A program made the position numbers and the translations under genes. A stretch of DNA of 64,000 bases from Arctopsyche grandis (taxonomy: Eukaryota; Arthropoda; Insecta; Trichoptera; Hydropsychidae), in assembly GCF_051622035.1 (NCBI RefSeq), contig NC_135355.1, positions 28,614,986 to 28,678,985 on the forward strand, in the 5' to 3' direction. Under the pieces are notes generated by a model. The model did not search any database. It was not told the origin of the DNA and saw nothing but the letters and a program-made list of their open reading frames with translations. Of this stretch, positions 12,086-22,870 are shown in pieces. How positions within the stretch are numbered: the first letter of the stretch is position 1; every line of letters begins with the position of its first letter.

Positions 12086-13195
12086 CAGCGGTTTCCAAAC
12101 CTTATGCTACTACGCCTCCCTAAAAAAAATTTTTTTTTTCGCGCCTTTTATCTTTTAATAGATATAATAATATAGACACGTTTTAAATAATAAAACTTTA
12201 TTTAAAAAAAAATACTGAACACTACAATAGAAAGAAAATAATAAAAAGGTTTTGCTATAACATAAATGTATACGAACACGTATATTTATTTTTATATTAA
12301 CTTACTAATTAAACTACATCTAACACATCAAAATTAAATGCGAAGGATGTTGTTGTTTATTGGCACAAAGTTTATCAAATCTTGGGGGCAATATGGAGAG
12401 TGCCACTCGTAACTCCTTTTCGACTATTAACCTGGCTCGATATTTGGTTTTCATTGCAGCTGGTGTTGAAAAGCCCGTTTCGCATAAATAAGACGTTACA
12501 AACGGTAGAAGCACTTGCATTGCTTTGCAATACAAAGATTCATACTCTCCATTAAGATTCATCCAAAATTTAATTATGGTTTCATTTTGAAACTTTTGTT
12601 TCAGTGAGCTATCGCATGATAATTCTATCAATTTTTCTTTTTCCATGGTTGTCAGCTCGAATTCGTCTTCTTCATTGTAGTTAAATGGATTCTGTACCAC
12701 AAAAACTTTGAGAAATCAAGGTCTTTGAAATAATTGGAAAAATGCAGCACTGAAATAATTGGAAAACTGCTCACTGAAACAAAAGTTTCAAAATGAAACC
12801 ATAATTAAATTTTGGATGAATCTTAGTGGAGAGTATGAAACTTTGTATTGCAAAGCAATGCAAGTATTTGTACCGTTTGTACCAGCCAAGTGGTCAGTAA
12901 AAAGATTTTTACTTGCTTCAATATTGGCTGTAGCCCAGAAATCTTTGGAAAGTGAAAACATATCCAACTCATTCTTTTGTAAATTTTATTTCCATAACTT
13001 CAACTTTTTAATGGAAGCTTTTACTTTGTCTTTTTGAACAAGTGGATGTATTTGTGATCCCTGCATTGATTTATTTAAACCGCTCAATTTTCCAAAAATT
13101 TCAACCAAATAGGCAAGTTTAACAATTAAATTATCGTTCGTCCACAAATGTGCCTCTTCATGTTGGTTTTCTTCGAGAAAGGTTGCTAATTAAAT
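12086..13195 (-). mobile_element. second hAT family, rearranged relic
   Basis: The left border CAGCGGTTTCCAAACC (12086-12101) is a hAT-type TIR that differs from the 3341/60451 family. The preceding 8 bp are ATGTAAGT, but no matching right border was found. The minus strand encodes central and C-terminal hAT transposase. Inside it a 120-140 bp piece (about 12760-12890) is an inverted duplicate of 12500-12620. The element is therefore broken by an internal inversion/duplication. Confidence 0.75.
12320..13195 (-). pseudogene. hAT transposase (ZBED5/SCAND3-like) pseudogene
   Basis: Reading right to left, 13195-12900 encodes a central region with HLWTNDNLIVKLAYLVEIFG, KLSGLNKSMQGSQ and KVKASIKKLKLWK, as in the middle of ZBED5-like hAT transposases. 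After the inverted piece, 12700-12320 gives a 126-codon open C-terminal part: NPFNYN, LIELSCDSSLKQKF, IKFWMNLNGEYESLYCKAMQ, LLPFVTSYLCETGFS, KTKYRARL, LRVALSILPP and NKQQHPSH. This is the hAT dimerisation domain; the usual LCE-SGFS block reads LCETGFS here. The inverted duplicate on the plus strand (12759 onward) repeats SLKQKFQNETIIKFWMNL. The N-terminal BED finger and first catalytic residues are missing, so the gene is dead. Confidence 0.8.
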
Positions 13196-15540
13196 GTGTA
13201 TATAAAAATGAAAGAAAAATAAAAATAAACATTCATGCATTGAATTTTTACTGTTAATCCATCAATCGAAAGTGGTACTTTAATTTTTTTGAATTTTTTT
13301 TACTTTTCCCGCTTATACAAGTTAAAAATCATTAGATTTTGCTTAACACTTGGCTTACTGTGCAAAAAAAAAATCGCTAGCTATGTACTGTGCTGGATAA
13401 CAAGCGTCCAGTTAAAAATGTGTGTATTACGCTAAAATAATGCAAAGTCTGCTGGGTTATTTATTGTAATTAGCTATAAAAAATATTTTATACGTCGAAT
13501 AATATAAAATAAGTGCAAGAAATTAAAAAATAGCTGAAGCAGAGCCGTCATTCCAAGTCGGATATCATCCTCACTCTGAATATTGAGCGCGGCGCGTACT
13601 GAATTCCCCCTCTCTCTCACGAATCTGTGAGGCACGTGTATAAGGGGCTTCCCGTGAAATTAATTATTTCTGTTGATATTGTTCAATATTTTTAGTTCGT
13701 AATGACATAATTCGAATCATGAAGAGGCTTTGATGAGGAATATGTACATAAAATATGAAGACCTGTATATTTAGAGAAATAAAATAAAATATAAGTACTG
13801 TTCACTCGCTATCCATCACAGTGCGGCAAGTGTTATTTTTATGGATTTTCAATTATGATACTTATGTTTTTTTACTTTATCTATGTACGTAGTAACAATA
13901 GATGAAGTTTTGTTTTTAATATATGAAAAGATATTAATCTAAAACTTTTCGCCTAGAAAATAATATATCTGTCCATTGTCGGATTTAGCGGGTCCTTTCA
14001 CATACTGAGAGTTTTATAATGAAAAAATTAAACGGGAAGCACGCTGCCACAGGGCAGTTATGTATCTCTACAAAAATGCACCAAACAAGTGCAATATATC
14101 TCGCACAAGTTGTCTTGCTTCGTACGAGGGCTTTCGCTTTATTAAAAGTAACCCAAAATTACGTCGAACGGGGTTAAATTCACCTCGACACATTAATCTG
14201 AAATGTTTTCCAAACTCCTTCAGACCGAAACGGCAGTTACGACCTTCTGAACAATGTGCATTATCCCATCGACAGGACGCTGAATGGAATCACAAACGGC
14301 GAAAATTTTCACAGCTAGTTTTATTTCAGCATTGAGATATATCTCACTGATTGAGAAAACCCTCAAAGTTTGCATCTTAACTAAGAAGCAATTTCATTCT
14401 TGAATAATGCTAATTGGACCCTCTCCCTAAAAAGATATTGTGGAGATAAAGATGTTAAACAGCGGGCATACGAGATTTTAGCCCCCGAGGGGTCATTTGC
14501 AATTTTCATTTCATGACCTTACTCTACTGCGCCGGCCGAGGCTATATAATTATTATTTTTCATTAAAAATAAACCTGGAGCCGTAAAAGGATTTTACGAG
14601 ATCCTCGCAAAGGATTTTCCGAGGCGACTGTTATAATCCGCCAGCTGAAACTCCGTGATATTTCATGTATCATTATAATAGTTCACCTCTTACGCAATTC
14701 TAAGGTACTTTATATTTAGGAGGTGGAGCTATTGTCAAGAATGTGACGCTCTTCGGGGTCAACCCGACCATTTTCGAGATATAATATAAACGAAGGGCGG
14801 AATAATTTGAGCTAGATATAATAACAGTATATTTCTATGCTAATGAAATAAGTTAAATAAGAATGAAAATCTTATATGATTACATTTGTGAAATTATGGA
14901 TATTATAATAGTATCTATATATTATTAGATGCTATTATACATTGCTTTTTAAAGAAAAGTTTAATAAACAATATACTGTTTAATGTTTAATAAAAATAAT
15001 ATCACGTATATTCACTGAGAGAGAGAGAGAATTATTTCAAATAATGTCTAACAGAATCTTTTCAAAACAACCTCAAGATTTTGCTATAAATTTATCATAA
15101 TAAGAATAGAATACCTTCTCTGAGATATTTGTTAAATAAATATATCACATCTTCATATCCATGTTCATTCATACTTTTGAGGGAATTTTGTTATATCATA
15201 TTAACATATTATAATTTATTTTTAATATACATATGTAGTTACATACCGTATTATTTTAATATCTTAGTTAAAACAAGACGTTTTCAATTTATACTCGTAA
15301 CATAATAGTTATATAAACAAAATTTATATAATATAACAAGGCTATGAAAGCAATCCATAATACATATGTATAGTATATCTTAATATAAAAATTCAAATAT
15401 TTATATACGTATATATGTACATATATAATATATCGGCATCCCGACAAAGACGCCCATGACAATGCTGCGACGACAATACCGAGAACGAAAATGCCGCGCC
15501 GAAATAGCCGAGCAGAACAAATATAAATTCCTATATATTA
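13196..15540. other. no gene supported; less AT-rich patch
   Basis: A (GA)n run lies near 15016. The dispersed TTTATCTATGTA module recurs at 13868-13912. The segment 14040-14780 is clearly less AT-rich than its neighbours, shows no repeat match in the window and no long frame beyond a 91-codon plus-strand one (14060-14335) without a domain. It is a candidate for conserved regulatory DNA only. Confidence 0.4.
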
Positions 15541-15542
15541 GA

Positions 15543-15845
15543 CTAGTTGTTTTACCCGGCTTCGCTCAGTATTTATAATATAAACTGCTTAAACATGGCG
15601 AATCTAATAGTAAATATTCATTTGTTTTTTTTTATTAAATTTATTTGAATCGAAAAAAAAATCGACACATCATCAGAGAAATTTTGATTTGTTTACGAAG
15701 TTCCCAACCAATGTTTCTCCAGAATCCGGCGGCCCCCCGCCGCCGTCCCCCGTTCCCCGTCCCCATGTCATCATAGAAATTTTGACTTGTTTACGAATCC
15801 CAACCAAAGTTACTTATTAAATTTAATTTCCCATAAAAATTAAAG
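15543..15845 (-). mobile_element. Helitron/Helentron-like element with internal duplication
   Basis: The minus-strand 3' end is GCGAAGCCGGGTAAAACAAC plus CTAG (15543-15546), preceded by the AGCAGTTTATATTATAAAT stretch and the TTCGCCATGTTTAAGC word common to the family. Within it, an AGAAATTTTGA(T/C)TTGTTTACGAA unit occurs twice, about 100 bp apart, separated by a GC-rich C-run block (15721-15768). The 5' end is not sharp. Confidence 0.7.
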
Positions 15846-15937
15846 CATACTCATTAGTAGACATCAGGACCACGTGAGCGCAACATTAAAAAAAAAGTTT
15901 TTTCAAGATACTAATTCGGACCTTCATACTTTTCACC

Positions 15938-16275
15938 AGGGATATGGAGCGGAGCGCGGAGCAAGAGCGCAGAACAGGAGCGCAGAGCAGTGGAGCAACG
16001 AGTTTTTGCTCGGAGCAGGAGCGTTGCCGGAGCACGGACATTTTTTTTGCTACACTGCTCCGATATTTATTTTTACTTTATCTACATATGTTTTATTTGA
16101 ATTTCATTCAAAATTTATAAATTAGGTGAATGCGTTTTTACTAACCTCCTTTACGTTTTTTTTATTTATTTTTCAATTTATATTCAATTTAATATTTTAT
16201 GGACACGGGACAACAAAAATTCTATGAATTACCGGGAATGTCTGTCCCGGGTCGACCCGGGTCAGAAACCCCAGT
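15938..16275. repeat. GGAGC minisatellite block and 16-bp palindrome
   Basis: 15945-16060 is built from GGAGCG/GGAGCA units, giving a strikingly purine-rich, G-rich plus strand. Downstream, CCCGGGTCGACCCGGG (16246-16261) is a perfect palindrome followed by GTCAGAAACCCCAG. The outer words CAGGGATATGGAGC and the inverted CTGGGGTTTCTGAC could be weak TIRs of a hAT-type element, but no TSD is evident. Confidence 0.5.
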
Positions 16276-17210
16276 ATGTATGTACATACATATATCATGA
16301 TTGAATGAGAATAAATAACACTGCGCACGTACATTTTATTATTAGTTTGTAAATTTCATTTGAAGATATACGAGTACATACATATATCAATTAATATTCC
16401 ATCACATTGAAGCTCAAAAACACGTGAAGGGTAGTATAATATTAGCAAGAACCTACACGATATTTAACATTATACTGTAATACGCCTATCAAAAGCTGAT
16501 CCACGATTCAGAAGTGACGAGTCGTTAATTAATATACTCTCGGAATATTTATACGTATGTATATTCTATTGAAATATTGTTGAAAACGTCATGTATTATA
16601 TAATCCCTGTTATAGATATATTACGTCACGTCACATTGAAATTTGAATATTAGGGTTTCTCTGCTTTTCCTGTATCGAAAATGATACATGTACATATGTA
16701 CATATGTCGAGTGAATTTTATTTTATATTCTTCATATACATATGTAAATAAATTTATGATTCGAACTTATTTTTTGAGTTTCAATTAAATGACACTTACT
16801 TTGAAACCATCAAAATGTGCAAAATATACTCATCTCCAGGTGTGGAAAATTCAATAATTACTGTGAAAGTTTTTAAATGAAGATAGAGTGTCTACTTACG
16901 AGTTACACGCTACAGCATCCGATGAGATGATGGAGACTTGTCGTTCAAACTTTCCGTAGTTGATACGAAATCAATATCAAACTTTCCTCGTCCGAAAAAG
17001 TGACAGAACAAAACAAATGGTTTTCTAGTTGAGTGGTCGTGGATTCAAAACCTCAACCGAAGTCAAAATGTTTTCTCGATGATTACGAGACTCACAAGAT
17101 TAAGATGGTTATAGAATCTCCAATTGGAATTTGCCAGTTTTTATCAATCAAAATTGAATTTTTGAGACGGCTCCATACAAATCTGACATTATTTATTATT
17201 ATTTTTATTT
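16276..17210. other. no gene supported
   Basis: AT-rich with TACATATGTA-type runs near 16270-16300 and 16690-16750. No exon-like frame is visible. Confidence 0.5.
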
Positions 17211-17214
17211 TACA

Positions 17215-17632
17215 TATATACCAGGAAGGCCTTACAGGTAAATCCCAATGCGCCTTCCTGGCCAATTACAAATACAAATGCAGCATTTTTTTTTTATTAT
17301 AAGTCGTTGAATTGCGAGACACTGAAAAAACTCGCAAATTAACGAGACATCTATGAATTGTACATAAATTTTTATTGTACATCAATCAAATTTCAAATAA
17401 TGGTGACATAGTAGGTAGGAAGGATTTTTAGCTAATTTTTTTTTCCGGGAACCGTTTCAACAATGAAATCAGAGAAAATTGGCAAACTCTGATAGGAAAC
17501 GATCAACCTGGAGTCACAAGTCCAGGTCTGACCAACAGCATACTCTGAAAAATTCATTTTCATTCAGGGATTGAACCCGGCACCTTCTTGACGGTAAGCA
17601 GAAGCTTAATGTCCGAGCTATGCTGCTGGCTA
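17215..17632 (-). mobile_element. tRNA-derived SINE copy 5 (tail type II, longest)
   Basis: The minus strand starts AGCCAGCAGCATAGCTCGGA, has a B box GGGTTCAATCCC, then the shared central body (CCAGGTTGATCGTTTCCTAT, CAGAGTTTGCCAATTTTCTC, ATTGTTGAAACGG). The tail is unlike type I: ATAGATGTCTCGTTAATTTG, CGAGTTTTTTCAGTGTCTCG, CAATTCAACGACTT and then AATTGGCCAGGAAGGCGCAT ending in a CCTTCCTGG stem. The copy at 53975-54350 carries the same tail. Confidence 0.88.
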
Positions 17633-17682
17633 ATCATCCCCATGACATCCCCACTATTGTAACAATGCAATGCTAATATGTA

Positions 17683-18000
17683 CAGTAGAATCTCGATTAT
17701 CCGGACTTACAAAGTTGCAACAACCATCGGTTAGTTGCAATACAACCAATGAAATAATGATAGACGAAAATAATGAAGAAACAATTATCAGCTTCCACAA
17801 GAAATTTGGCAGTAGAGAATTTGAATTCTATAGATGTATCAAAAAAAAATCATGGAACGAAATCTTGAAAAGATCGTTAGTCAGTTTCAGTAGTGCGGCA
17901 GACAGTAATTTAGAAGATCACGAAAACAGCATCACCATTTTAATATGCACAGAATGTGACGAAAAAGATTAAGTTGCGATTTGACCGATTCTGTATTCCA
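17683..18000 (+). mobile_element. pogo/Tigger-type transposon fragment
   Basis: It begins CAGTAGAATCTCGATTATCC at 17683, preceded by TA (17681-17682). This is the characteristic 5' TIR of pogo/Tigger elements, which insert at TA. Downstream a 100-codon frame to 17972 includes FYRCIKKKSWNEILKRSLV, similar in flavour to the segment near the transposase C-terminus, where W-rich IK...SW(N/K)... words are usual. No right TIR is visible, so this is an internally deleted or truncated relic. Confidence 0.55.
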
Positions 18001-18069
18001 AATTTTGAATGAATTATGGAAAACAGGCAGAACTTTTTGACAAGTAATAGAAATGATAAATTTCATACA

Positions 18070-18397
18070 TCTACATATAATATATACATACATATATAAA
18101 ACTGAATATCTGTCCGTGTGTCTCGTATAGACTCCTAAACCACTGAACCGATTACGATGGAACTTTCAGGATTTGTTGTATGCATGTCCGGAAAGATAAC
18201 TGTGAAAAAAAAATCACCCAAAAACGGGAATGAGTGTCATTGCAACGCAATAATTTCAAATGTATTCGCTGCCTGCGTTTTTCCGACAAATGGGAACGGG
18301 AACGGGAACGAGAACGGGAACGGGAACGGGAACGAAAACGAGATCGGAAATTGCATGCGTTATTGTGGAATTTGCAACACATGCCGGGTTCAGCTAG
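18070..18397 (+). mobile_element. non-autonomous Helitron/Helentron with GGGAAC minisatellite
   Basis: The 5' part reads AAACTGAATATCTGTCCGTG, then CTCCTAAACCACTGAACCGA and TTACGATGGAACTTTCAGGA, a layout typical of Helitron2/Helentron-type non-autonomous elements. A (GGGAAC)n minisatellite lies at 18294-18340. The 3' end is ATGCCGGGTTCAGCTAG with CTAG at 18394-18397. The 5' TC is placed at 18070-18071 by inference. Related inverted copies lie at 19191-19500 and 20430-20577. Confidence 0.78.
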
Positions 18398-18426
18398 TTA
18401 ATTTATGTATATATTTTAATTTGTAC

Positions 18427-18930
18427 CTCAACCGTAGGTAGAATTTTTACTTTAGAGAATCGGGGTATTCTATTTTTTTCTCAGAAACTGAAATTTCATA
18501 TTGAGGAGTTTTAATTTAATTCCAAGTAATGTATAAAATTTAGTGACGTTCCGTCAACCGTAAGTGGCAGTTTACTCTTGTTCGATTTTTCTTCCACTAT
18601 TTTTTCAACCCTTTAAATATATGTGCTCTTCACTAAAAAAATCCAGTATAATTTTTGTTTCAATGTAATAATGTACATAAAAATAAATAAAAAATCTAGT
18701 ATACCGAAAATGAGATTTTTTCCTCTGATAATCAAAAGTGTTGTGACTACACGATTTGTTCCACACCACTAAACGTATCAAACTCAAAATGTATATTTGT
18801 ATTTTTTATGTACACTAACTTAGAGTTGAAAAGTTTTTGGATAAAATTCGCAAACCCGAAGTTGTATTTTTTTTTAAAACAATATTTTATTATTTTATTT
18901 TGATCTTTTAAATAACTTCAACCTTCTCAA
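18427..18930 (+). repeat. dispersed repeat R2, copy B
   Basis: Homologous to 872-1190 in the same orientation, sharing CTCAACCG, ACTGAAATTTCATAT, CCGT(C/T)AACCG, GTGGCAGTTTACTCTTGTTC and a TATTTTGA(T/C)CTTTT segment. It starts just after the Helitron-like 3' end at 18397. The copies are diverged by small indels. Confidence 0.6.
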
Positions 18931-19190
18931 TTATGCTTATAATATTTATGGTAATATTAAGTAATACAAATTTTTGAACAAAATCTGCCAAACGAAAGTT
19001 TCATTTTTGTCTTGTGTAAGTTTCCCTAAATAAGCGCTCAAGCTTGTATCGAAAATGCCCTCATAGCCAGTACGTGTGAATTTGTTTGTATGATTCACTA
19101 TCGAATTTTGTTTTTAATACTTCTTATATTTCTCAAATACAAAGACGAAGTCATGGATTGGTCACATCCGAACTTTTACTTTATTTTGTA

Positions 19191-19500
19191 CTAGCTGGAC
19201 CCGGCATGCGTTGTAATGCCCCAATAACGCCTGAAATTCCCGTTCCCATTCCCGTTCCCGTTCCAGATTCCCGTTCCCGTTCCCATTTGTCGGAAAAACG
19301 CAGGCAGCGAACACATTTGAAATTATTCAATTATTTCGTTGCAATGCCACTCATTCCCGTTTTTCCCGTTTGCGTTCATGTTTTTGGCCGACTTTTTTCA
19401 GAGTAAGCTTCCCACCAAGAATTCATATAATAAATCTTGAAAGTTCCATCGTTCCATCGTACAATAACGCATGCAATTCCCGTTCCCGTTTCCGTTTCTC
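19191..19500 (-). mobile_element. Helitron/Helentron-like element, 3' half
   Basis: On the minus strand it ends in GCATGCCGGGTCCAGCTAG (CTAG at 19191-19194) and contains the GGGAACGGGAACGGGAATC minisatellite and the CGCTGCCTGCGTTTTTCCGA word of the 18070 element. A second partial minisatellite block at 19460-19500 indicates an internal duplication or a second fragment. Confidence 0.72.
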
Positions 19501-19561
19501 GATGCGTTTCGATAAGTGAATGTTTCAGTTTCAAATTAATACTTAAGAGGGCTGTACACCC

Positions 19562-19740
19562 GAAACCTTAATTTTTTTGCCGTTCCTTTCTTCGATATAT
19601 ATATTGAGTGCATGTATATATTGAAACCTTAATTTTGTTGCCGTTCCTTTCTTCGATATGTATATTGAGTGAATGTATATATTGAAACCTTAATTTTGTT
19701 GCCGTTCCTTTCTTCGATATATATATTGAGTGAATGCGAC
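19562..19740. repeat. 61-bp tandem repeat, three units
   Basis: GAAACCTTAATTT...TTGCCGTTCCTTTCTTCGATAT recurs at 19562, 19623 and 19684, a period of 61 bp, with few differences between units. It sits between the two pieces of the inverted Helitron-like element. Confidence 0.93.
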
Positions 19741-20429
19741 AATATATATCAATATTTATATTGAGTTTATGCGACAATTGCGCTTCGACCAGATAACAGG
19801 TATTTTAAATCGACAAAATCGAGGTTTCATATTCTCCAATTTTCCCCTCCGAAACTGGACCAATTTAAAAAAAAAATTCATCATCGGTATGAGAAAGACA
19901 TTTTCTATACAACTGTGTGCTTAAGCACGCTGAACTCTTTTCGTGGGTGTAAAAAAGAAGCGATTTTATAGATGTTTGGCAAGTCCTAGCTCCTATAAAA
20001 AATAATTAATCAAAAAAATAAAAGCACAGATGCATGTCAATGGTGAATATCCATAGCATATTAAAAAATAATTTCTCTAGTGCCATAATTGAGGAAGGGA
20101 GAAGTATATTGCGTTTGTATGGACAAAGCGCTGGTCTCTAGTCCTCTTAATAATCAAATTAAATTATAGTAAAGTATAGGAAAGCATACATAAAGTATAC
20201 GAACACATACAGATAAACATTGATTTATATACAATAGATATGTAGGATTGTTATGAGTGGTACGTAATGTCAGGTTGGTATGAGTAGTATGTAATGTAAA
20301 TGTACGTTGGCAATGCGTGCGCGCAAGTTGGTTACCAACGTACCCATTTCCTTAAATACACACTGGCACTTCATACTTTCGCGTTGATAAAATCGTAATT
20401 ACAAATATTATTATTAAGAGGTTTATTCC

Positions 20430-20577
20430 CTTTTTTTCACAGTAATCTTTCCGGACATGCATACAATAAATCCTGAAAGTTGCATCGTAATCGGTTCTTT
20501 GGTTTAGGAACCTATTCGAGACATATAGACAGACAGACAGACAAACATTCAATTTTATATATGTATATACATAGATA
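20430..20577 (-). mobile_element. Helitron/Helentron-like element, 5' half
   Basis: The minus strand matches the first 140 bp of the 18070 element: a CAGACAGACAGACAG variant of its CTGTCCGTG region, TTCCTAAACCAAAGAACCGA, TTACGATGCAACTTTCAGGA and TTTATTGTATGCATGTCCGG. It stops at the poly-A tract corresponding to about 18210. It could be the detached 5' part of 19191-19500 or an independent truncated copy. Confidence 0.65.
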
Positions 20578-22665
20578 CAATGAGGGTCATAGTTATTCTG
20601 TAAAGAAAATCTGCCACTGGCAAAATTGTAATATGTACGATAGATTGCATGCTTTGTGTATTCAGAAACATGAAAACTTTTTAGCATTCAGGCCAAACTG
20701 CAACTTTGTATGAGTCCATTTTACAAACTCAAAAGTTTCCAGAAGCGTATGTAATAGTTAGAAGCTCCTTCCTTTCAGTTCTTTATACGTTTGAAATCGT
20801 CAAATTTTTCACAAATTATCATGCATATGTATTTAAAATTTTCGTTTATATAATATATGACGAGGTTTTTATTTTGAATTATTAATTTTATTTTTTTCAA
20901 AAGATGATTGTGTTGAATTTCCTATATAAAATATTTGGAATAGTGGGTTTGGTCGCAAATTTTGCGGTTCGCTCCAGCCTGTTTTATGTTATTATACAAG
21001 CACATAGTTATAAAATGCAATAAATAAACCTGCGCATACATTAAGGCCTAAAGCGAGAAAAACACATTATTTTCGCAATCATAAGTTTCAGCTGAAAGTT
21101 TTCCGGGTAGGCGCCAGAAAGTTAAACAGTCGAAATAATGGGCGAAACGAAGTTGCTTGCTACACGTTTAATGGCTTTTTTTTGTTTTTACATAATAACT
21201 TATGACCCTTCGTCCTAATTTTTTATGAGATTCGTTCTCAGTGTACGCGTTATTTCATCGAGAAGAGTATTTCGTTAATTGAATTTGTATGTTAATATAA
21301 AAGGAGGACAACATCAGTCTTGAGACATAATCGTATGATATTAAACACATTTTGATTTAATTGCCTTCAATCTCTACGGTTGCTCTACAATTTTTTTTAA
21401 TTATTTGCATACAAATTTCTTATGTATGTACTGTTCTCGTTCTCGTTCGACTCTCTAATTTTATTTTCTTTATTTTTATCATATATTTTCAATTCTCTCG
21501 GAAAGTATCTCTAAAGTTATTCAGTCTCGTGACTCACGTCAAGTATAGTCAATTTACTAGAATGAAACTTTTTCTATTATGTTTTATACAAACAGCGATC
21601 AAATGTATTCATAGCATTTTTCACATGTCTGCTTTGGAAATTTAATTAATTTAAATGAATATGAAGTTAAAAATATCATTAAAATTTTACTCCAAAGACA
21701 CAATCGAAGTGAACTGAAATCCGCTTGAAAAAAATACGACACAACCAAACAAAGCACATGGGAAACAAAGCAAAAAGTTAGTGCTTTATTTATCGTCGCT
21801 GACGGATGTTAAAAAGTTACCGGACTTTTTTTACATTAAATTAGCATTAGAAGGCACGCTAATGGAACGGGCGTTTCTTTTTTAGACTTTTACGTTTTGT
21901 ATATACATATGTACATATAATGTTAAATTTGTGTTTTAAAATATACATACATTGTATTTCTATTACGGATAAAGCTTAAGTTAAAGGTCTCCGTTTTCGT
22001 TCAAAACAGACCGCACACACACTGTATTTTGCAATCCTTTAACTTTCCATTTTATATGTTTTGCATATAAAGTTGGATAGCCGATAGCGTAATTTGTTAA
22101 GTCATATAAAATTTCCATACAACGAGCTATTGTTTGTATTGAGGGGTTGTTTTTTATGTGGTTGAATATACATAACAATAATGTTCATAACCTTAACGAT
22201 TATTACGTCACATTGTCGAGCAGTTATGTAGGACGGATTAAATTTGATACCGGGCTCTACATTTTAGCATTTATGTGAAAATCCGTACGACTGAAAATAC
22301 TACAATAAAAAGTAATCTTCTTTGCATGTAATGAATATATTCATAATTAATTAAAATTTTATATAAAACCACTTAAAACTCACAGCTGTAGTGTCAGCTA
22401 GGGTATGGTTGAGTTAAATTTTCATCCTTACTTCGGTCTTTGAATAAATTTTACTGATACACATTTCATGATCCTGCAATCAAATTTTCTGTTTATATGT
22501 ACATATACATATATAGTATTCATTACAATTACAATTTTCATACAAGGGAGTCCATTAAATGGCCTAAACGAAGCTCGGAAATTTATCGGTAAATTATTAA
22601 TTTTATTGGTAAATCAAAATATTCGTTGCATTTTATCACTTCCTCTCCTTTATTTTATCTTCTAG
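20578..22665. other. no gene supported; likely intron or flank of the 22666 exon
   Basis: AT-rich with no upstream exon that I can support. A 65-codon minus-strand frame at 21981-22178 has no known motif. A polypyrimidine tract precedes the acceptor at 22665. Confidence 0.4.
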
Positions 22666-22870
22666 CAACACTGATCCGACGCAGTGCTTCAAGATCCAGG
22701 AGAAAAAATACTATAATGAAAATAATATTAGAAGTTATAGAACGGATTCCGATGACGATATTGCAATAGTTCCATCTACGATTAAATGCATGCTAACAGT
22801 AAAAGAAAGACTTCATATAGCTTTAAGAAATAGAGTTGAAGTCAATTTGAGAAAGGACCCTAATCAGTAG
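22666..22870 (+). CDS. 3'-terminal coding exon of an unidentified host gene
   Basis: A clear acceptor (pyrimidine-rich tract ending TTATCTTCTAG, AG at 22664-22665) is followed by 67 open codons and a TAG at 22868-22870. The first base C completes the previous codon, so the intron is phase 2. The peptide begins NTDPTQCFKIQEKKYYNENN, contains the acidic run DSDDD, and ends LRNRVEVNLRKDPNQ. It is hydrophilic, with no membrane segment or named domain visible; it would be a cytoplasmic or C-terminal tail. AATAAA occurs at 22880-22885 and again near 22912, close behind the stop. There is no ATG at its start, so it needs an upstream exon, which I could not locate. I do not recognise the gene; a fortuitous open frame remains possible. 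Confidence 0.5.

Noticed and set aside
18152-18382. Arg-Ser repeat frame resembling an SR protein
   Set aside because: It is the GGGAAC minisatellite of a Helitron-like element read on the minus strand.
20352-20687. 111-codon minus-strand frame
   Set aside because: It overlaps the Helitron-like fragment and a CAGACAGACAGA simple repeat.
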